A stretch of 6,555 nt of DNA, from contig JAKAKF010000262.1 of the NCBI GenBank assembly GCA_021813595.1, positions 1 to 6,555 on the forward strand. Reading direction: 5' to 3'. The notes beneath the pieces are model-generated. The model did no database searches. It was not told where the DNA came from and saw nothing but the letters and a program-made list of their open reading frames with translations. The DNA is from a bacterium (GTDB lineage Bacteria > SZUA-79 > Acidulodesulfobacterales > Acidulodesulfobacteraceae). This document shows, piece after piece, positions 1-6,475 of the stretch (positions are counted from its first letter, which is position 1; every line of letters begins with the position of its first letter). A program made the position numbers and the translations under genes.

Positions 1-2856
1 GTCGACTACTACTCCTGAAACCCCAGGCGGCACTTTCAAAGACGTATCTTTGACTTCCTTTGCTTTTTCTCCAAATATGGCGCGCAGCAATTTTTCTTCC
101 GGAGTAAGGACGGTTTCGCCTTTAGGAGTAACTTTTCCTACGAGTATATCCTGGGCTTTTACTTCGGCGCCAATCCTGATGATACCGTTTTCATCGAGAT
201 TTTTTAGTGCGTCTTCGCTTACGTTAGGAATATCGGCGGTAATTTCTTCTTTTCCGGATTTAGTTTCCCTGCACGCAACTTCAAATTCTTCTATATGTAT
301 TGAAGTAAAGGCATCTTCATGGAGCAATTTTTCGCTTACGAGTATAGAATCTTCAAAATTATAGCCGTTCCATGGCATAAATGCTACAAGCACGTTATGT
401 CCTAGAGCTAATTCTCCATTTTTGGTAGAAGTTCCGTCTGCTATAATCTGCCCTTTAACAACATTATCGCCGGCTTTAACAAGAGGCCTCTGATTTAAGC
501 ATGTATTTTGGTTCGACCTCTGAAACTTTACGAGATCATATTCATAATCTGTGCTTAATTCTTCATCATGGCCGTTTCCGTCCGACTTTATTATAATCTT
601 GGTCGAATCAACGTAACTTACCTTTCCGGACTGGTTAGCCGTAATGCTTACCCCTGAATCTTGCGCTACTATTCTTTCTATACCGGTGCCAACTATAGGC
701 GGGTCGGGCATTAACAACGGAACTGCCTGCCTTTGCATGTTTGAACCCATAAGTGCGCGGTTTGCGTCGTCGTTTTCCAAGAAAGGTATAAGCGAAGTAG
801 CTACCGAAACGAGCTGCATTGGGGAAACGTCTATATAATCGACTTCGTTAGGATAAACCATTACGGTTTCTCCGCTATGCCTTACGGGAATCAATTCGTT
901 CTTTAGATATCCGTTTTTATCTATTTCTGCATTTGCCTGGGCTATGACGTATTTTTCTTCTTCCATAGCCGTCAAAAAATGCACCTCGTCCGTTACTTGA
1001 GCTTTGTCTTCAGTTACGTTAACTTTTCTATAAGGCGTTTCGATAAAACCGTATTCATTTACTCTTGCGTAAGAAGAAAGCGAGGCTATCAGACCTATAT
1101 TAGGGCCTTCGGGAGTTTCTATAGGACATATTCTTCCGTAATGGGTAGGATGAACGTCTCTGACTTCAAATCCTGCCCTTTCTCTTGTTAATCCCCCAGG
1201 TCCAAGAGCCGAAAGCCGTCTTTTGTGCGTTATTTCTGAAAGAGGATTAGTTTGATCCATAAATTGCGACAGTTGGCTTCTTCCGAAAAATTCTTTCATT
1301 AATGAATTAACAGGCTTAGGATTAATGAGGTCGTTAGGCATGAGGGAATCTAATTTTTGAGCCGTCATTCTCTCTTTTATAGCCCTTTCCATTCTCACCA
1401 AACCTATTCTGAATTGATTTTCTAACAGTTCGCCTACAGACTTGACCCTTCTGTTGCCGAGATGGTCTATATCGTCGACGGATCCTCTTCCGTCCTTAAG
1501 CTCCATTAAATATTTTAAAACATTTAATATATCGTCCGGCGATAAGACTCTGTCGTTTAAGCTTTTATTTAAATTTAGCTTATTATTGATTTTGAGCCTG
1601 CCGACTTCCGACAGATCGTATCTTTCGGGATTAAAAAACAGGTTTGCGAAATATGTAGCGGCAGACGTTAAATGAGGAGGCTCCCCGGGTCTCATTCTCT
1701 TATATATATCTATTATAGCTTCATCTTTAGTATTTACTTTATCGGACAGTAAAGTTTCTAAAATAGATGATGAAACGTTTATATTGTCGATGTAGTAAAC
1801 TTTAATTTCATTAATTCCTACGCTCTTTAATGTTTCTAAAAGCGCTGAATTTATGGGCTGTACCGATTTTGCGATAATTTCTTTTGCGTCCGTTATATCT
1901 TCGGCAATATATTTGCCGAAGATATCCGATTCATCGCAAGGCAAAAAATCTATTCCCAATTCTTCGAGCTTGTTAATTAGCTGTCTTGTAATCCTTCTGT
2001 TTTTTTTGATTATAACTTCATTAGTTTTTGGATCGATAATATCGTCGTAAGCCCTGGCTGATACAAGAAAATCTTTCGGTGTTTTTTTGAAATATTTTCC
2101 GCCTTCAATTTTGAAAGTTTCTATTTTGTAAAAATTTGCCAAAATATCTTCTTTAGAATATCCGACTGCTTTTAACAAAATCGTTGCGGGGAGTTTTCTT
2201 TTTCTGTCAATCCTGACAAAGACCATATCTCTCTGGTCGAATTCAAAATCTAACCATGAGCCTCTATAAGGAATAATTCTGGCGGTATAAAATGGTTTAC
2301 CTTGCGCGTGGCTCCTAATTTTATCGCTGTCGTAAAATACGCCGGGAGATCTTTGCAACTGACTTACTATAACTCTTTCTATACCGTTAATGATGAAAGA
2401 GCCGTTATTGGTCATTAGAGGAATTTCACCGAAATATATTTCCTGTTCCTTAATATCCTTTATATCTCTCTGCGTGCTTTCGCCTTCGTTAATTCCGTTT
2501 CCAACCTCGTATGTAACAAGATCGAACAATACTTTTAACGAAGCGCTGTAAGTAAGACTTTTTTGTTTGCATTCATATTCGCTGTATTTCGGGTCGCCTA
2601 TAGTATATCCCTTATATTCCAACGAAAAATTTTTATTTAATCCTTCTATAGGAAATACAGATTTAAAAACTCCCTCAAGACCGAAATTAAGTCTTTTATC
2701 TTGAGAGAGTTCTTTTTGTAAAAATCTTCCGTATGAATTCCTCTGAACCTCAAGAAGGCTTGGTATATCTATAACCTTTTTGATTTTAGAGAAGTTCTTT
2801 CTTAATATAATGGGATTACCCATTCCTATATTTATTTCGGATTTTGCTTTTGACAT
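1..2856 (-). CDS. rpoB: DNA-directed RNA polymerase subunit beta, N-terminal 952 codons (3' end outside window)
   Basis: Beta subunit of RNA polymerase, forming one side of the active-centre cleft with beta'. I read all 952 codons from the ATG at 2856 down to base 1 and found no stop. Landmarks are [10 protein letters not shown] near residue 17, SQLQRSPG (165-172, protrusion/lobe), RPGEPP (389-394), the rifampicin region [21 protein letters not shown] (residues about 532-551), [20 protein letters not shown] just after it, and NGYNFEDSI ending at residue 838. The E. coli protein has 1342 residues, so roughly 400 C-terminal residues, including the later active-site lysines, lie outside. The start is supported by GGAG at 2868-2871, 11 bases upstream. 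A second Met at residue 12 has AGGA directly touching it and is unlikely to be used. It lies 51 bases after rplL with no visible terminator, so co-transcription is expected; rpoC normally follows. Confidence 0.98.
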   Translation of the reverse strand, partial: MSKAKSEINIGMGNPIILRKNFSKIKKVIDIPSLLEVQRNSYGRFLQKELSQDKRLNFGLEGVFKSVFPIEGLNKNFSLEYKGYTIGDPKYSEYECKQKSLTYSASLKVLFDLVTYEVGNGINEGESTQRDIKDIKEQEIYFGEIPLMTNNGSFIINGIERVIVSQLQRSPGVFYDSDKIRSHAQGKPFYTARIIPYRGSWLDFEFDQRDMVFVRIDRKRKLPATILLKAVGYSKEDILANFYKIETFKIEGGKYFKKTPKDFLVSARAYDDIIDPKTNEVIIKKNRRITRQLINKLEELGIDFLPCDESDIFGKYIAEDITDAKEIIAKSVQPINSALLETLKSVGINEIKVYYIDNINVSSSILETLLSDKVNTKDEAIIDIYKRMRPGEPPHLTSAATYFANLFFNPERYDLSEVGRLKINNKLNLNKSLNDRVLSPDDILNVLKYLMELKDGRGSVDDIDHLGNRRVKSVGELLENQFRIGLVRMERAIKERMTAQKLDSLMPNDLINPKPVNSLMKEFFGRSQLSQFMDQTNPLSEITHKRRLSALGPGGLTRERAGFEVRDVHPTHYGRICPIETPEGPNIGLIASLSSYARVNEYGFIETPYRKVNVTEDKAQVTDEVHFLTAMEEEKYVIAQANAEIDKNGYLKNELIPVRHSGETVMVYPNEVDYIDVSPMQLVSVATSLIPFLENDDANRALMGSNMQRQAVPLLMPDPPIVGTGIERIVAQDSGVSITANQSGKVSYVDSTKIIIKSDGNGHDEELSTDYEYDLVKFQRSNQNTCLNQRPLVKAGDNVVKGQIIADGTSTKNGELALGHNVLVAFMPWNGYNFEDSILVSEKLLHEDAFTSIHIEEFEVACRETKSGKEEITADIPNVSEDALKNLDENGIIRIGAEVKAQDILVGKVTPKGETVLTPEEKLLRAIFGEKAKEVKDTSLKVPPGVSGVVVD

Positions 2857-2867
2857 TTAAATTTAAA
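2856..2867. repeat. 12-bp AT-only palindrome between rpoB Shine-Dalgarno and start codon
   Basis: TTTAAATTTAAA is a perfect palindrome that fills the whole spacer between the GGAG (2868-2871) and the rpoB ATG and shares the A of the start codon. It may be no more than AT-rich composition, as it could form only a very weak hairpin. If it did fold it would shorten the effective Shine-Dalgarno spacing. Confidence 0.3.
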
Positions 2868-2907
2868 CTCCCGTTTTTTTATAACTTAAATACGACTATA
2901 TTTTAAT

Positions 2908-3297
2908 TTATTTCACTTCAACGGTAGCGCCGACTTCTTCTAATTTTGCTTTCATTTTTTGCGCATCTTCTTTGTTTACTCCGGTTTTAAGGGGTTTTGG
3001 CGCTCCGTCGACTAAATCTTTAGCTTCTTTTAATCCAAGGCTTGTAAGCTCTCTGACAACTTTAATAACTTGAATCTTATTGGAACCTGCATTTGCAAGA
3101 ACGACATCGAATTCCGTCTTTTCTTCAGCCTGTGCCGGAGCTGCAGCTGAGGCGGCGCCTCCTGCGGCGGGAGCAGCCATTGCAAACTGGTCGGCTTTAA
3201 CTCCGAATTTTTCTTCTATAGATTTAATAAGCTCGTTCAATTCGATTATTGATACGTTTTCGATATAGTTTAAAACATCTTCTTTAGTTATGGCCAT
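2908..3297 (-). CDS. rplL: 50S ribosomal protein L7/L12
   Basis: Acidic stalk protein of the large subunit. Dimers bind the C-terminal tail of L10 and recruit translational GTPases such as EF-Tu and EF-G. The 129 residues show the family's three parts: an N-terminal dimerisation helix pair (about 1-35), an Ala/Gly/Pro-rich flexible hinge (about 40-57, [10 protein letters not shown] and onward), and the globular C-terminal domain (about 60-129) with the conserved GLKEAKDLV and the ending EVGATVEVK. Length is normal for the family. The ATG is set by CGGAGG at 3307-3312, with 9 bases between GGAGG and the start codon. It follows rplJ by 63 bases and precedes rpoB by 51, the usual rplJL-rpoB order. 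An AT-rich inverted repeat sits one base upstream of the Shine-Dalgarno sequence. Confidence 0.98.
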   Translation of the reverse strand: MAITKEDVLNYIENVSIIELNELIKSIEEKFGVKADQFAMAAPAAGGAASAAAPAQAEEKTEFDVVLANAGSNKIQVIKVVRELTSLGLKEAKDLVDGAPKPLKTGVNKEDAQKMKAKLEEVGATVEVK

Positions 3298-3312
3298 TCT
3301 TTTTATCCTCCG

Positions 3313-3343
3313 ATAATTATTTAATATTAAATGAATTAATTAT
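3313..3343. repeat. AT-rich inverted repeat upstream of the rplL ribosome binding site
   Basis: The core ATTTAATATTAAAT (3319-3332) is a perfect 14-bp palindrome. It is flanked by ATAATT (3313-3318), which pairs with AATTAT (3338-3343) around a 5-base bulge. In the mRNA this hairpin would end one base before CGGAGG. There is no following U-tract, so it does not look like a terminator. It could be an RNA processing or translation-modulating element, or chance in AT-rich DNA. Confidence 0.35.
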
Positions 3344-3360
3344 TTTAAAATTTACGGCAT

Positions 3361-3879
3361 TTACGCAGCCGCTTTTTTTGCTTCCAACGCTTTCAACGTT
3401 CTTACGAAATTCACGACAGGCGCTTTTAACGTAAATACTAAGCGTACTTCCGGCGACTTAATAATAGAAATAAATCTTCCGATTAAGACGTCTTTGGAAG
3501 GCAGCGTGGCAAGAGTATCGATTGCGGCTTTATCAAGAACAGTTTGATAATAACCGGCTTTAATCTCGATATTATCAGGATTTTCTTTGGCAAATTTCGA
3601 CAGAGCTTTTGAACTTGCAAGCGGTTCGTTTGTAAATATCAAAAAATTAGGTCCGTTTAAGAATTCAGATAAAGATTCTACGTGCGTTCCTTTGAATGCA
3701 ATCTTACTCAGCGTATTTTTGAAAACTTTGAGCATTGCGCCGGCTTCCCGCGTCTGTTTTCTTAAAAAACTAAATTTCTCTACCGTTAAACCCTGATATT
3801 TTCCTATGAATACCGCCTGGTTAGACTCAAGGCTTTGCTTTAGAAATTCAATTTCTTGACTCTTTCTTTCTTTTTTCAA
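3361..3879 (-). CDS. rplJ: 50S ribosomal protein L10
   Basis: L10 anchors the L7/L12 dimers to 23S rRNA near the L11 site, and in many bacteria the L10-L12 complex also binds the rplJL mRNA leader as an autoregulator. The 172 residues begin MKKERKSQEIEFLKQSLESN and carry the family signature AVFIGKYQGLTVEKFSFLR at about 38-56 and LKVFKNTL just after it. The C-terminal tail that binds L7/L12 ends with KKAAA. The start codon is TTG (3877-3879). It is chosen because a very strong AAAGGAGG (3890-3897) lies 10 bases upstream and because the translated N-terminus aligns with the usual start of L10; no ATG fits better. It is preceded by a 164-base interval carrying the L10 leader and followed 63 bases later by rplL. 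Confidence 0.97.
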   Translation of the reverse strand: MKKERKSQEIEFLKQSLESNQAVFIGKYQGLTVEKFSFLRKQTREAGAMLKVFKNTLSKIAFKGTHVESLSEFLNGPNFLIFTNEPLASSKALSKFAKENPDNIEIKAGYYQTVLDKAAIDTLATLPSKDVLIGRFISIIKSPEVRLVFTLKAPVVNFVRTLKALEAKKAAA

Positions 3880-3889
3880 TTTTTTCTCC

Positions 3890-3897
3890 CCTCCTTT
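3890..3897 (-). promoter_or_regulatory. Strong Shine-Dalgarno sequence fixing the rplJ TTG start
   Basis: AAAGGAGG, read on the minus strand, is the best match to the anti-Shine-Dalgarno sequence in the window and lies 10 bases before TTG. Its AAA (3895-3897) is the end of one arm of a 13-base inverted repeat, so the site may be partly hidden in one mRNA conformation. Confidence 0.85.
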
Positions 3898-3948
3898 CTT
3901 TTAAATTTTCTTGAATACGTCAACAAACCAAGAGCAATTTAAAAGAAA
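3895..3948 (-). repeat. 13-bp perfect inverted repeat abutting the rplJ Shine-Dalgarno (possible alternative leader hairpin)
   Basis: In the mRNA sense, TTTCTTTTAAATT (3948 down to 3936) is the exact reverse complement of AATTTAAAAGAAA (3907 down to 3895). The two are separated by 28 bases, and a G·U pair (3894 with 3949) can extend the stem into the first G of GGAGG. The upstream copy overlaps the loop and 3' arm of the inner hairpin of the L10 leader, so the two folds exclude each other. Both arms are A/T-rich and of low complexity, so chance cannot be ruled out. The repeat itself is certain; its function is inference. Confidence 0.45.
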
Positions 3949-4010
3949 ATCAGGAAATTTAGCTCTTATGTCTGGGCAGGATTTACTTGTTTTACCTGTC
4001 GTCATTGACG
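3919..4010 (-). promoter_or_regulatory. L10 (rplJL) mRNA leader, autoregulatory element
   Basis: Three nested pairings can be drawn in the minus-strand RNA. An outer stem CGTCAA (4010-4005) pairs with TTGACG (3924-3919). Inside it lies an arm with CAGG (3998-3995) opposite CCTG (3980-3977), in the blocks GACAGGT and TAAATCCTGCC that resemble the conserved L10-binding arm of the known L10 leader family. A second hairpin joins AAGAGC-TA-AATTT (3967-3955) to AAATT-GCTCTT (3940-3930). The position between rplA and rplJ is where this element occurs in many bacteria, and by family knowledge the L10-L12 complex binds it to limit rplJL expression. The arm reads CCTGCCCAG where I recall CCTGCCGAG as usual. 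I found no convincing promoter upstream of it. Confidence 0.82.
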
Positions 4011-4043
4011 ATAAAGAATTTTTTGAATTATTATTTTGTATGT

Positions 4044-4742
4044 TTAAATCATTTTAAGTTTTAAAGTATCCACGTTGACTCCCAAACCCATAGTTGAAGA
4101 TAAAGAAACTTTTTTTACGTACACGCCCTTGCTTGCAGCCGGTTTCAATCTGTTAACGACTTCGAGCAGTGCAGTAAAGTTTTCCTTAAGCTTATCGGCA
4201 CCGAAAGATACTTTGCCTATAGATGCCTGAACTATGCCGTTTTTTTCGGCTTTGAATTCTATTTTTCCTTCTTTTAATTCTTTGACTATTTTACCTACTT
4301 CAAACGTTACGGTTCCGACTTTCGGATTCGGCATTAAACCCCTTGGACCTAATATTTTCCCGAGTTTTCCGACGCTTGCCATCATATCCGGCGTTGCGAC
4401 GACTCTGTTAAAATCCATAAAGCCCTGCTGTACTTTTGCAATCATATCGTCTTGTCCTACATAATCAGCGCCAGCAGTCTGAGCTTCACGCTCTTTTTCG
4501 CCCTTTGCGAAAACTAAAATTTTAACCGTCTTTCCGGTTCCGTGAGGCAAAAGAACCGCTCCCCTAACCTGCTGGTCGTTCTTCTTTACGTCTATCCCAA
4601 GATTTATTGCTACGTCTACCGCTTCATCGAATTTAGCATAGTGCGATTCGACCACGATTTTTATGGCATCGTCCAACGTCATATTTTTATTGCCTGCGTC
4701 GGCTTTTTTTAATGCGTCTGTATATTTTTTTCCTCTTTTCAT
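4044..4742 (-). CDS. rplA: 50S ribosomal protein L1
   Basis: L1 forms the mobile L1 stalk of the large subunit, binding 23S rRNA near the E site and helping deacylated tRNA leave. In many bacteria it also represses its own rplKA mRNA. The 232 residues match the family in length and signatures: [15 protein letters not shown] at the N-terminus, [20 protein letters not shown] (about 38-57), [20 protein letters not shown] just after it, and the hallmark [20 protein letters not shown] (about 126-145), ending with [18 protein letters not shown]. The ATG at 4740-4742 is preceded by AAAGGAG (4754-4760) with 11 bases of spacing. Only 35 bases separate it from the rplK stop, consistent with a co-translated L11-L1 unit. 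A 12-bp palindrome lies in that gap. Confidence 0.98.
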   Translation of the reverse strand: MKRGKKYTDALKKADAGNKNMTLDDAIKIVVESHYAKFDEAVDVAINLGIDVKKNDQQVRGAVLLPHGTGKTVKILVFAKGEKEREAQTAGADYVGQDDMIAKVQQGFMDFNRVVATPDMMASVGKLGKILGPRGLMPNPKVGTVTFEVGKIVKELKEGKIEFKAEKNGIVQASIGKVSFGADKLKENFTALLEVVNRLKPAASKGVYVKKVSLSSTMGLGVNVDTLKLKMI

Positions 4743-4763
4743 ATATTTATAGTCTCCTTTGAT

Positions 4764-4775
4764 ATTGAATTCAAT
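4764..4775. repeat. 12-bp palindrome between rplK stop and rplA Shine-Dalgarno
   Basis: ATTGAATTCAAT is a perfect palindrome lying two bases after the rplK stop codon and three bases before the rplA AAAGGAG. It could form only a small 4-bp hairpin in RNA. It may be chance; it is listed because inverted repeats recur just upstream of other ribosome binding sites in this cluster. Confidence 0.3.
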
Positions 4776-4777
4776 CT

Positions 4778-5206
4778 TTAATCGGTAATATCTATGCCCA
4801 TGCTTCTTGCCGTTCCTTCAATAATCTTCATCGCCGGCGTTAAGTCGTTTGCATTCAGGTCGGGCATTTTTATTTTGGCTATTTCCATTACCTTAGCCCT
4901 TTTAAGAACCGCAACCTTATTTTTATTCGGCTCTTTTGAACCTTTTTCTATTCCTGCTGCCTGCTTTAACATTACGGAAGCGGGAGGAGTTTTTAAAATA
5001 AAATCGAATGATCTGTCTGCATAAACAGTCAGTACTACCGGTATAACCGTACCTTCCTGCGATTTAGTGCGTTCGTTGAATTGTTTGCAAAATTCCATTA
5101 TATTAACGCCATGCTGACCTAAAGCAGGTCCGACGGGAGGAGCCGGATTTGCTTTGCCCCCGACAATCTGCAATTTAACCATTGCTTGAACTTTCTTTAC
5201 CGCCAT
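4778..5206 (-). CDS. rplK: 50S ribosomal protein L11
   Basis: L11 binds the GTPase-associated region of 23S rRNA at the base of the L7/L12 stalk and takes part in factor binding and the stringent response through RelA. The 142 residues equal the E. coli length. The N-terminal domain has [20 protein letters not shown] (about 13-32), including the proline pair at the thiopeptide (thiostrepton) binding cleft, then [15 protein letters not shown]. The C-terminal RNA-binding domain carries [14 protein letters not shown] and ends with [14 protein letters not shown]. The ATG is preceded by AGAGG (5216-5220) at 9 bases. It follows nusG by 55 bases, and a short stem lies just upstream of the ribosome binding site. 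Confidence 0.98.
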   Translation of the reverse strand: MAVKKVQAMVKLQIVGGKANPAPPVGPALGQHGVNIMEFCKQFNERTKSQEGTVIPVVLTVYADRSFDFILKTPPASVMLKQAAGIEKGSKEPNKNKVAVLKRAKVMEIAKIKMPDLNANDLTPAMKIIEGTARSMGIDITD

Positions 5207-5227
5207 ATTATTTATCCTCTTTATTAA

Positions 5228-5248
5228 GAAACGGATTAAATCCGCCTC
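5228..5248 (-). promoter_or_regulatory. Possible stem-loop in the rplK leader (nusG-rplK gap)
   Basis: In the mRNA sense GAGGCGGAT (5248-5240) pairs with ATCCGTTTC (5236-5228) over nine positions, two of them G·U, around a TTA loop. It lies seven bases upstream of the rplK Shine-Dalgarno. No U-tract follows, so it is not an intrinsic terminator. In other bacteria L1 represses rplKA by binding a leader stem here, but I cannot match this hairpin to the known L1 site, so its role is open. Confidence 0.35.
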
Positions 5249-5261
5249 GTTTATATTTTAA

Positions 5262-5888
5262 TTAATTTCTTTCTACCTGGGTAAAATCCAATTCGACCGG
5301 CGTTGCTCTGCCGAATATCGATACAAGAACTTCCAATTTGCTTTTATCGGGTTTAATTTCATTAATTATACCGTTAAAACCAGAGAAAGGACCTTCCGTA
5401 ATTTTAACGCCGTCCCCCTTGGAAAACTCGATTTTTGCTTTAGGTCTCTTGATTCCTTCGGTTATCTGTGCGACTATCTTTCCCATTTCAGATTCGTCGA
5501 CGGGCATAGGATTTAGCTGATCTCCTACAAAACCGGTTACTTTCGGAGTCGCTTTAAGAAGATGCCAAGAATCGGTATTCACGTTCATTCTTATAAAAAT
5601 ATAACCGGGGAAAAATTTTCTTTTTATTTTTTTCTTTCCGCCTTTTGCGGTTTTTTCGATTATATCTTCTTTTGGAACAATTATATCGCCGAAATATTTT
5701 TTTAAACCGCTGGAAACAATTCTCTCTTCCAACGCCAGCTTAACGTTATCTTCAAAACCGGAATAAGTATGGACGGCATACCATTTTTTCGGAATAGAGT
5801 CGTCTTCGGCGGATTCGATAATTGCGGCATTTTCTTCAGCTTCGCTTGCCGTATTTTCTTCCGATATTTCCTTTTCTTCTTTAGTCAT
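5262..5888 (-). CDS. nusG: Transcription termination/antitermination protein NusG
   Basis: NusG binds RNA polymerase at the beta' clamp and beta lobe, suppresses pausing, and through its C-terminal domain contacts Rho or ribosomal protein S10. The 208 residues divide into an acidic tail (1-31, twelve Asp/Glu against two Lys), the NGN domain from KKWYAVHTYSGFED (34-47) through KRKFFPGYIFIRMN, and a KOW domain (about 155-208) with KGDGVKITEGPFSGFNGII and the ending DFTQVERN. The tail is longer than in E. coli NusG, where the equivalent tryptophan is near residue 9. No other ATG, GTG or TTG lies between Met1 and that tryptophan, so the start is forced. The 28-base gap after secE is A/T-only apart from one CG and has no Shine-Dalgarno sequence, so translation may depend on coupling to secE or an unstructured A/U-rich leader. 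Confidence 0.97.
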   Translation of the reverse strand: MTKEEKEISEENTASEAEENAAIIESAEDDSIPKKWYAVHTYSGFEDNVKLALEERIVSSGLKKYFGDIIVPKEDIIEKTAKGGKKKIKRKFFPGYIFIRMNVNTDSWHLLKATPKVTGFVGDQLNPMPVDESEMGKIVAQITEGIKRPKAKIEFSKGDGVKITEGPFSGFNGIINEIKPDKSKLEVLVSIFGRATPVELDFTQVERN

Positions 5889-5916
5889 TTATTTTTATTT
5901 TTATAATTACGATTAA

Positions 5917-6129
5917 TTAAATTTGAAAAAAATACGAAAATATTTTTGAGAAAAATATATCGGTTAAACCAAGAAAAGCCGTGACAAGTACGATAAAAAT
6001 TAACACGACGTAAGTAGTTTTAGTCGCTTTATCTCTTTCAGGCCATACTATCTTGCTTAATTCCGCCCTGACTTCATACAGGTATTGTTTGCTTTTTTTT
6101 ATGAAATCAGAAACTGGATTGCTTTTCAT
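5917..6129 (-). CDS. secE: Preprotein translocase subunit SecE
   Basis: SecE is the small clamp-like membrane subunit of the SecYEG channel in the cytoplasmic membrane. The 70 residues show the single-helix form found outside enterobacteria (E. coli SecE has three helices). A basic amphipathic N-terminal segment (about 8-26) with FIKKSKQYLYEVRAELSK leads into the conserved KIVWPERD hinge (26-33), then one hydrophobic membrane helix (about 39-60, YVVLIFIVLVTAFLGL). The ATG is chosen because it gives the usual family N-terminus. No Shine-Dalgarno sequence is visible upstream. It follows tRNA-Trp by 55 bases and precedes nusG by 28, the common secE-nusG pairing. Confidence 0.96.
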   Translation of the reverse strand: MKSNPVSDFIKKSKQYLYEVRAELSKIVWPERDKATKTTYVVLIFIVLVTAFLGLTDIFFSKIFSYFFQI

Positions 6130-6161
6130 ATTTAATATACCGATTATTTTTATACAATTAA

Positions 6162-6190
6162 ATTATATCTACGTGCCGATTTACTGGCAG
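6162..6190 (-). promoter_or_regulatory. Candidate sigma70-type promoter overlapping the tRNA-Trp 3' end
   Basis: A perfect TATAAT (6167-6162) lies 17 bases after CTGCCA (6190-6185), which matches TTGACA at four of six positions and is the 3' end of the tRNA gene. Transcription from it would begin near 6155 and give secE a leader of about 25 bases. There is no extended -10 TG. TATAAT occurs often by chance in AT-rich intergenic DNA, so this is a weak call. Confidence 0.25.
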
Positions 6191-6261
6191 GCCAGGAGGG
6201 ATTCGAACCCCCAGCCCTCGGATTTGGAGTCCGATGCTCTAGCCGTTAGAGCTACTGGCCT
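6185..6261 (-). tRNA. trnW: tRNA-Trp (anticodon CCA)
   Basis: A full 77-base cloverleaf with encoded CCA can be folded. The acceptor stem AGGCCAG (6261-6255) pairs with CTGGCCT (6195-6189), followed by discriminator G and CCA (6187-6185). The D arm is GCTC/GAGC, and the anticodon arm TCGGA/TCCGA holds loop CTCCAAA with anticodon CCA (6227-6225), which reads UGG. The variable loop has five bases. The T arm is GGGGG/CCCTC with loop TTCGAAT and one G·U pair. The G discriminator and CCA anticodon are the expected bacterial tRNA-Trp identity elements. It starts 9 bases after the rpmG stop codon, so it is probably excised from an operon transcript. Confidence 0.98.
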
Positions 6262-6270
6262 ATAAAAGTA

Positions 6271-6420
6271 TTATTTTGTTTCTTTGTGCTCCGTATGAGT
6301 TTTACAAAATTTGCAATATTTTTTTACGGATAATTTTTCCGAAGAAAGTTTTTTATTTTTAGTGGTTGTATAGTTTCTTTGCTTGCATTCGCCGCATGCC
6401 AGCGTTATTATTTCTCTCAT
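6271..6420 (-). CDS. rpmG: 50S ribosomal protein L33 (zinc-binding form)
   Basis: L33 is a small large-subunit protein near the E site. The 49 residues read [20 protein letters not shown] at the start, with two CxxC pairs (Cys9/Cys12 and Cys36/Cys39, in CGEC and CKFC). They make this the zinc-ribbon 'C+' type rather than the cysteine-free type that some bacteria use under zinc limitation. The length is normal for the family. The ATG at 6418-6420 has AGAGG at 6434-6438 with a rather long 13-base spacer. It lies 55 bases after tuf and 9 bases before tRNA-Trp, as in many bacterial genomes that carry this cluster. Confidence 0.96.
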   Translation of the reverse strand: MREIITLACGECKQRNYTTTKNKKLSSEKLSVKKYCKFCKTHTEHKETK

Positions 6421-6475
6421 TGTTTATTTATTTCCTCTTTATTTGTTATATTTCCAGATTACTGTATCCGTTGAT

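Noticed and set aside
50..2050. Several plus-strand open frames of about 60-100 codons
   Set aside because: They lie opposite the uninterrupted and strongly conserved rpoB frame and have no recognisable domains. They are shadows of the coding strand.
2818..2823. Alternative rpoB start at Met12
   Set aside because: The AGGA before it touches the ATG with no spacing, whereas Met1 has GGAG at a usable 11 bases.
4011..4060. Promoter for rplJL upstream of the L10 leader
   Set aside because: AATAAT is present, but the best -35 at proper spacing matches only three of six bases; the AT-rich sequence makes this uninformative.
6053..6265. Plus-strand open frame of 70 codons with a C-terminal RRDSNPQPSDLESDALAV-like sequence
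   Set aside because: This is the reverse strand of the tRNA-Trp gene joined to antisense secE. Such peptides are a well-known false gene product of antisense tRNA translation.
6421..6475. Terminator after tuf
   Set aside because: Only weak, interrupted self-complementarity is present and no U-tract follows, so nothing supports termination here.
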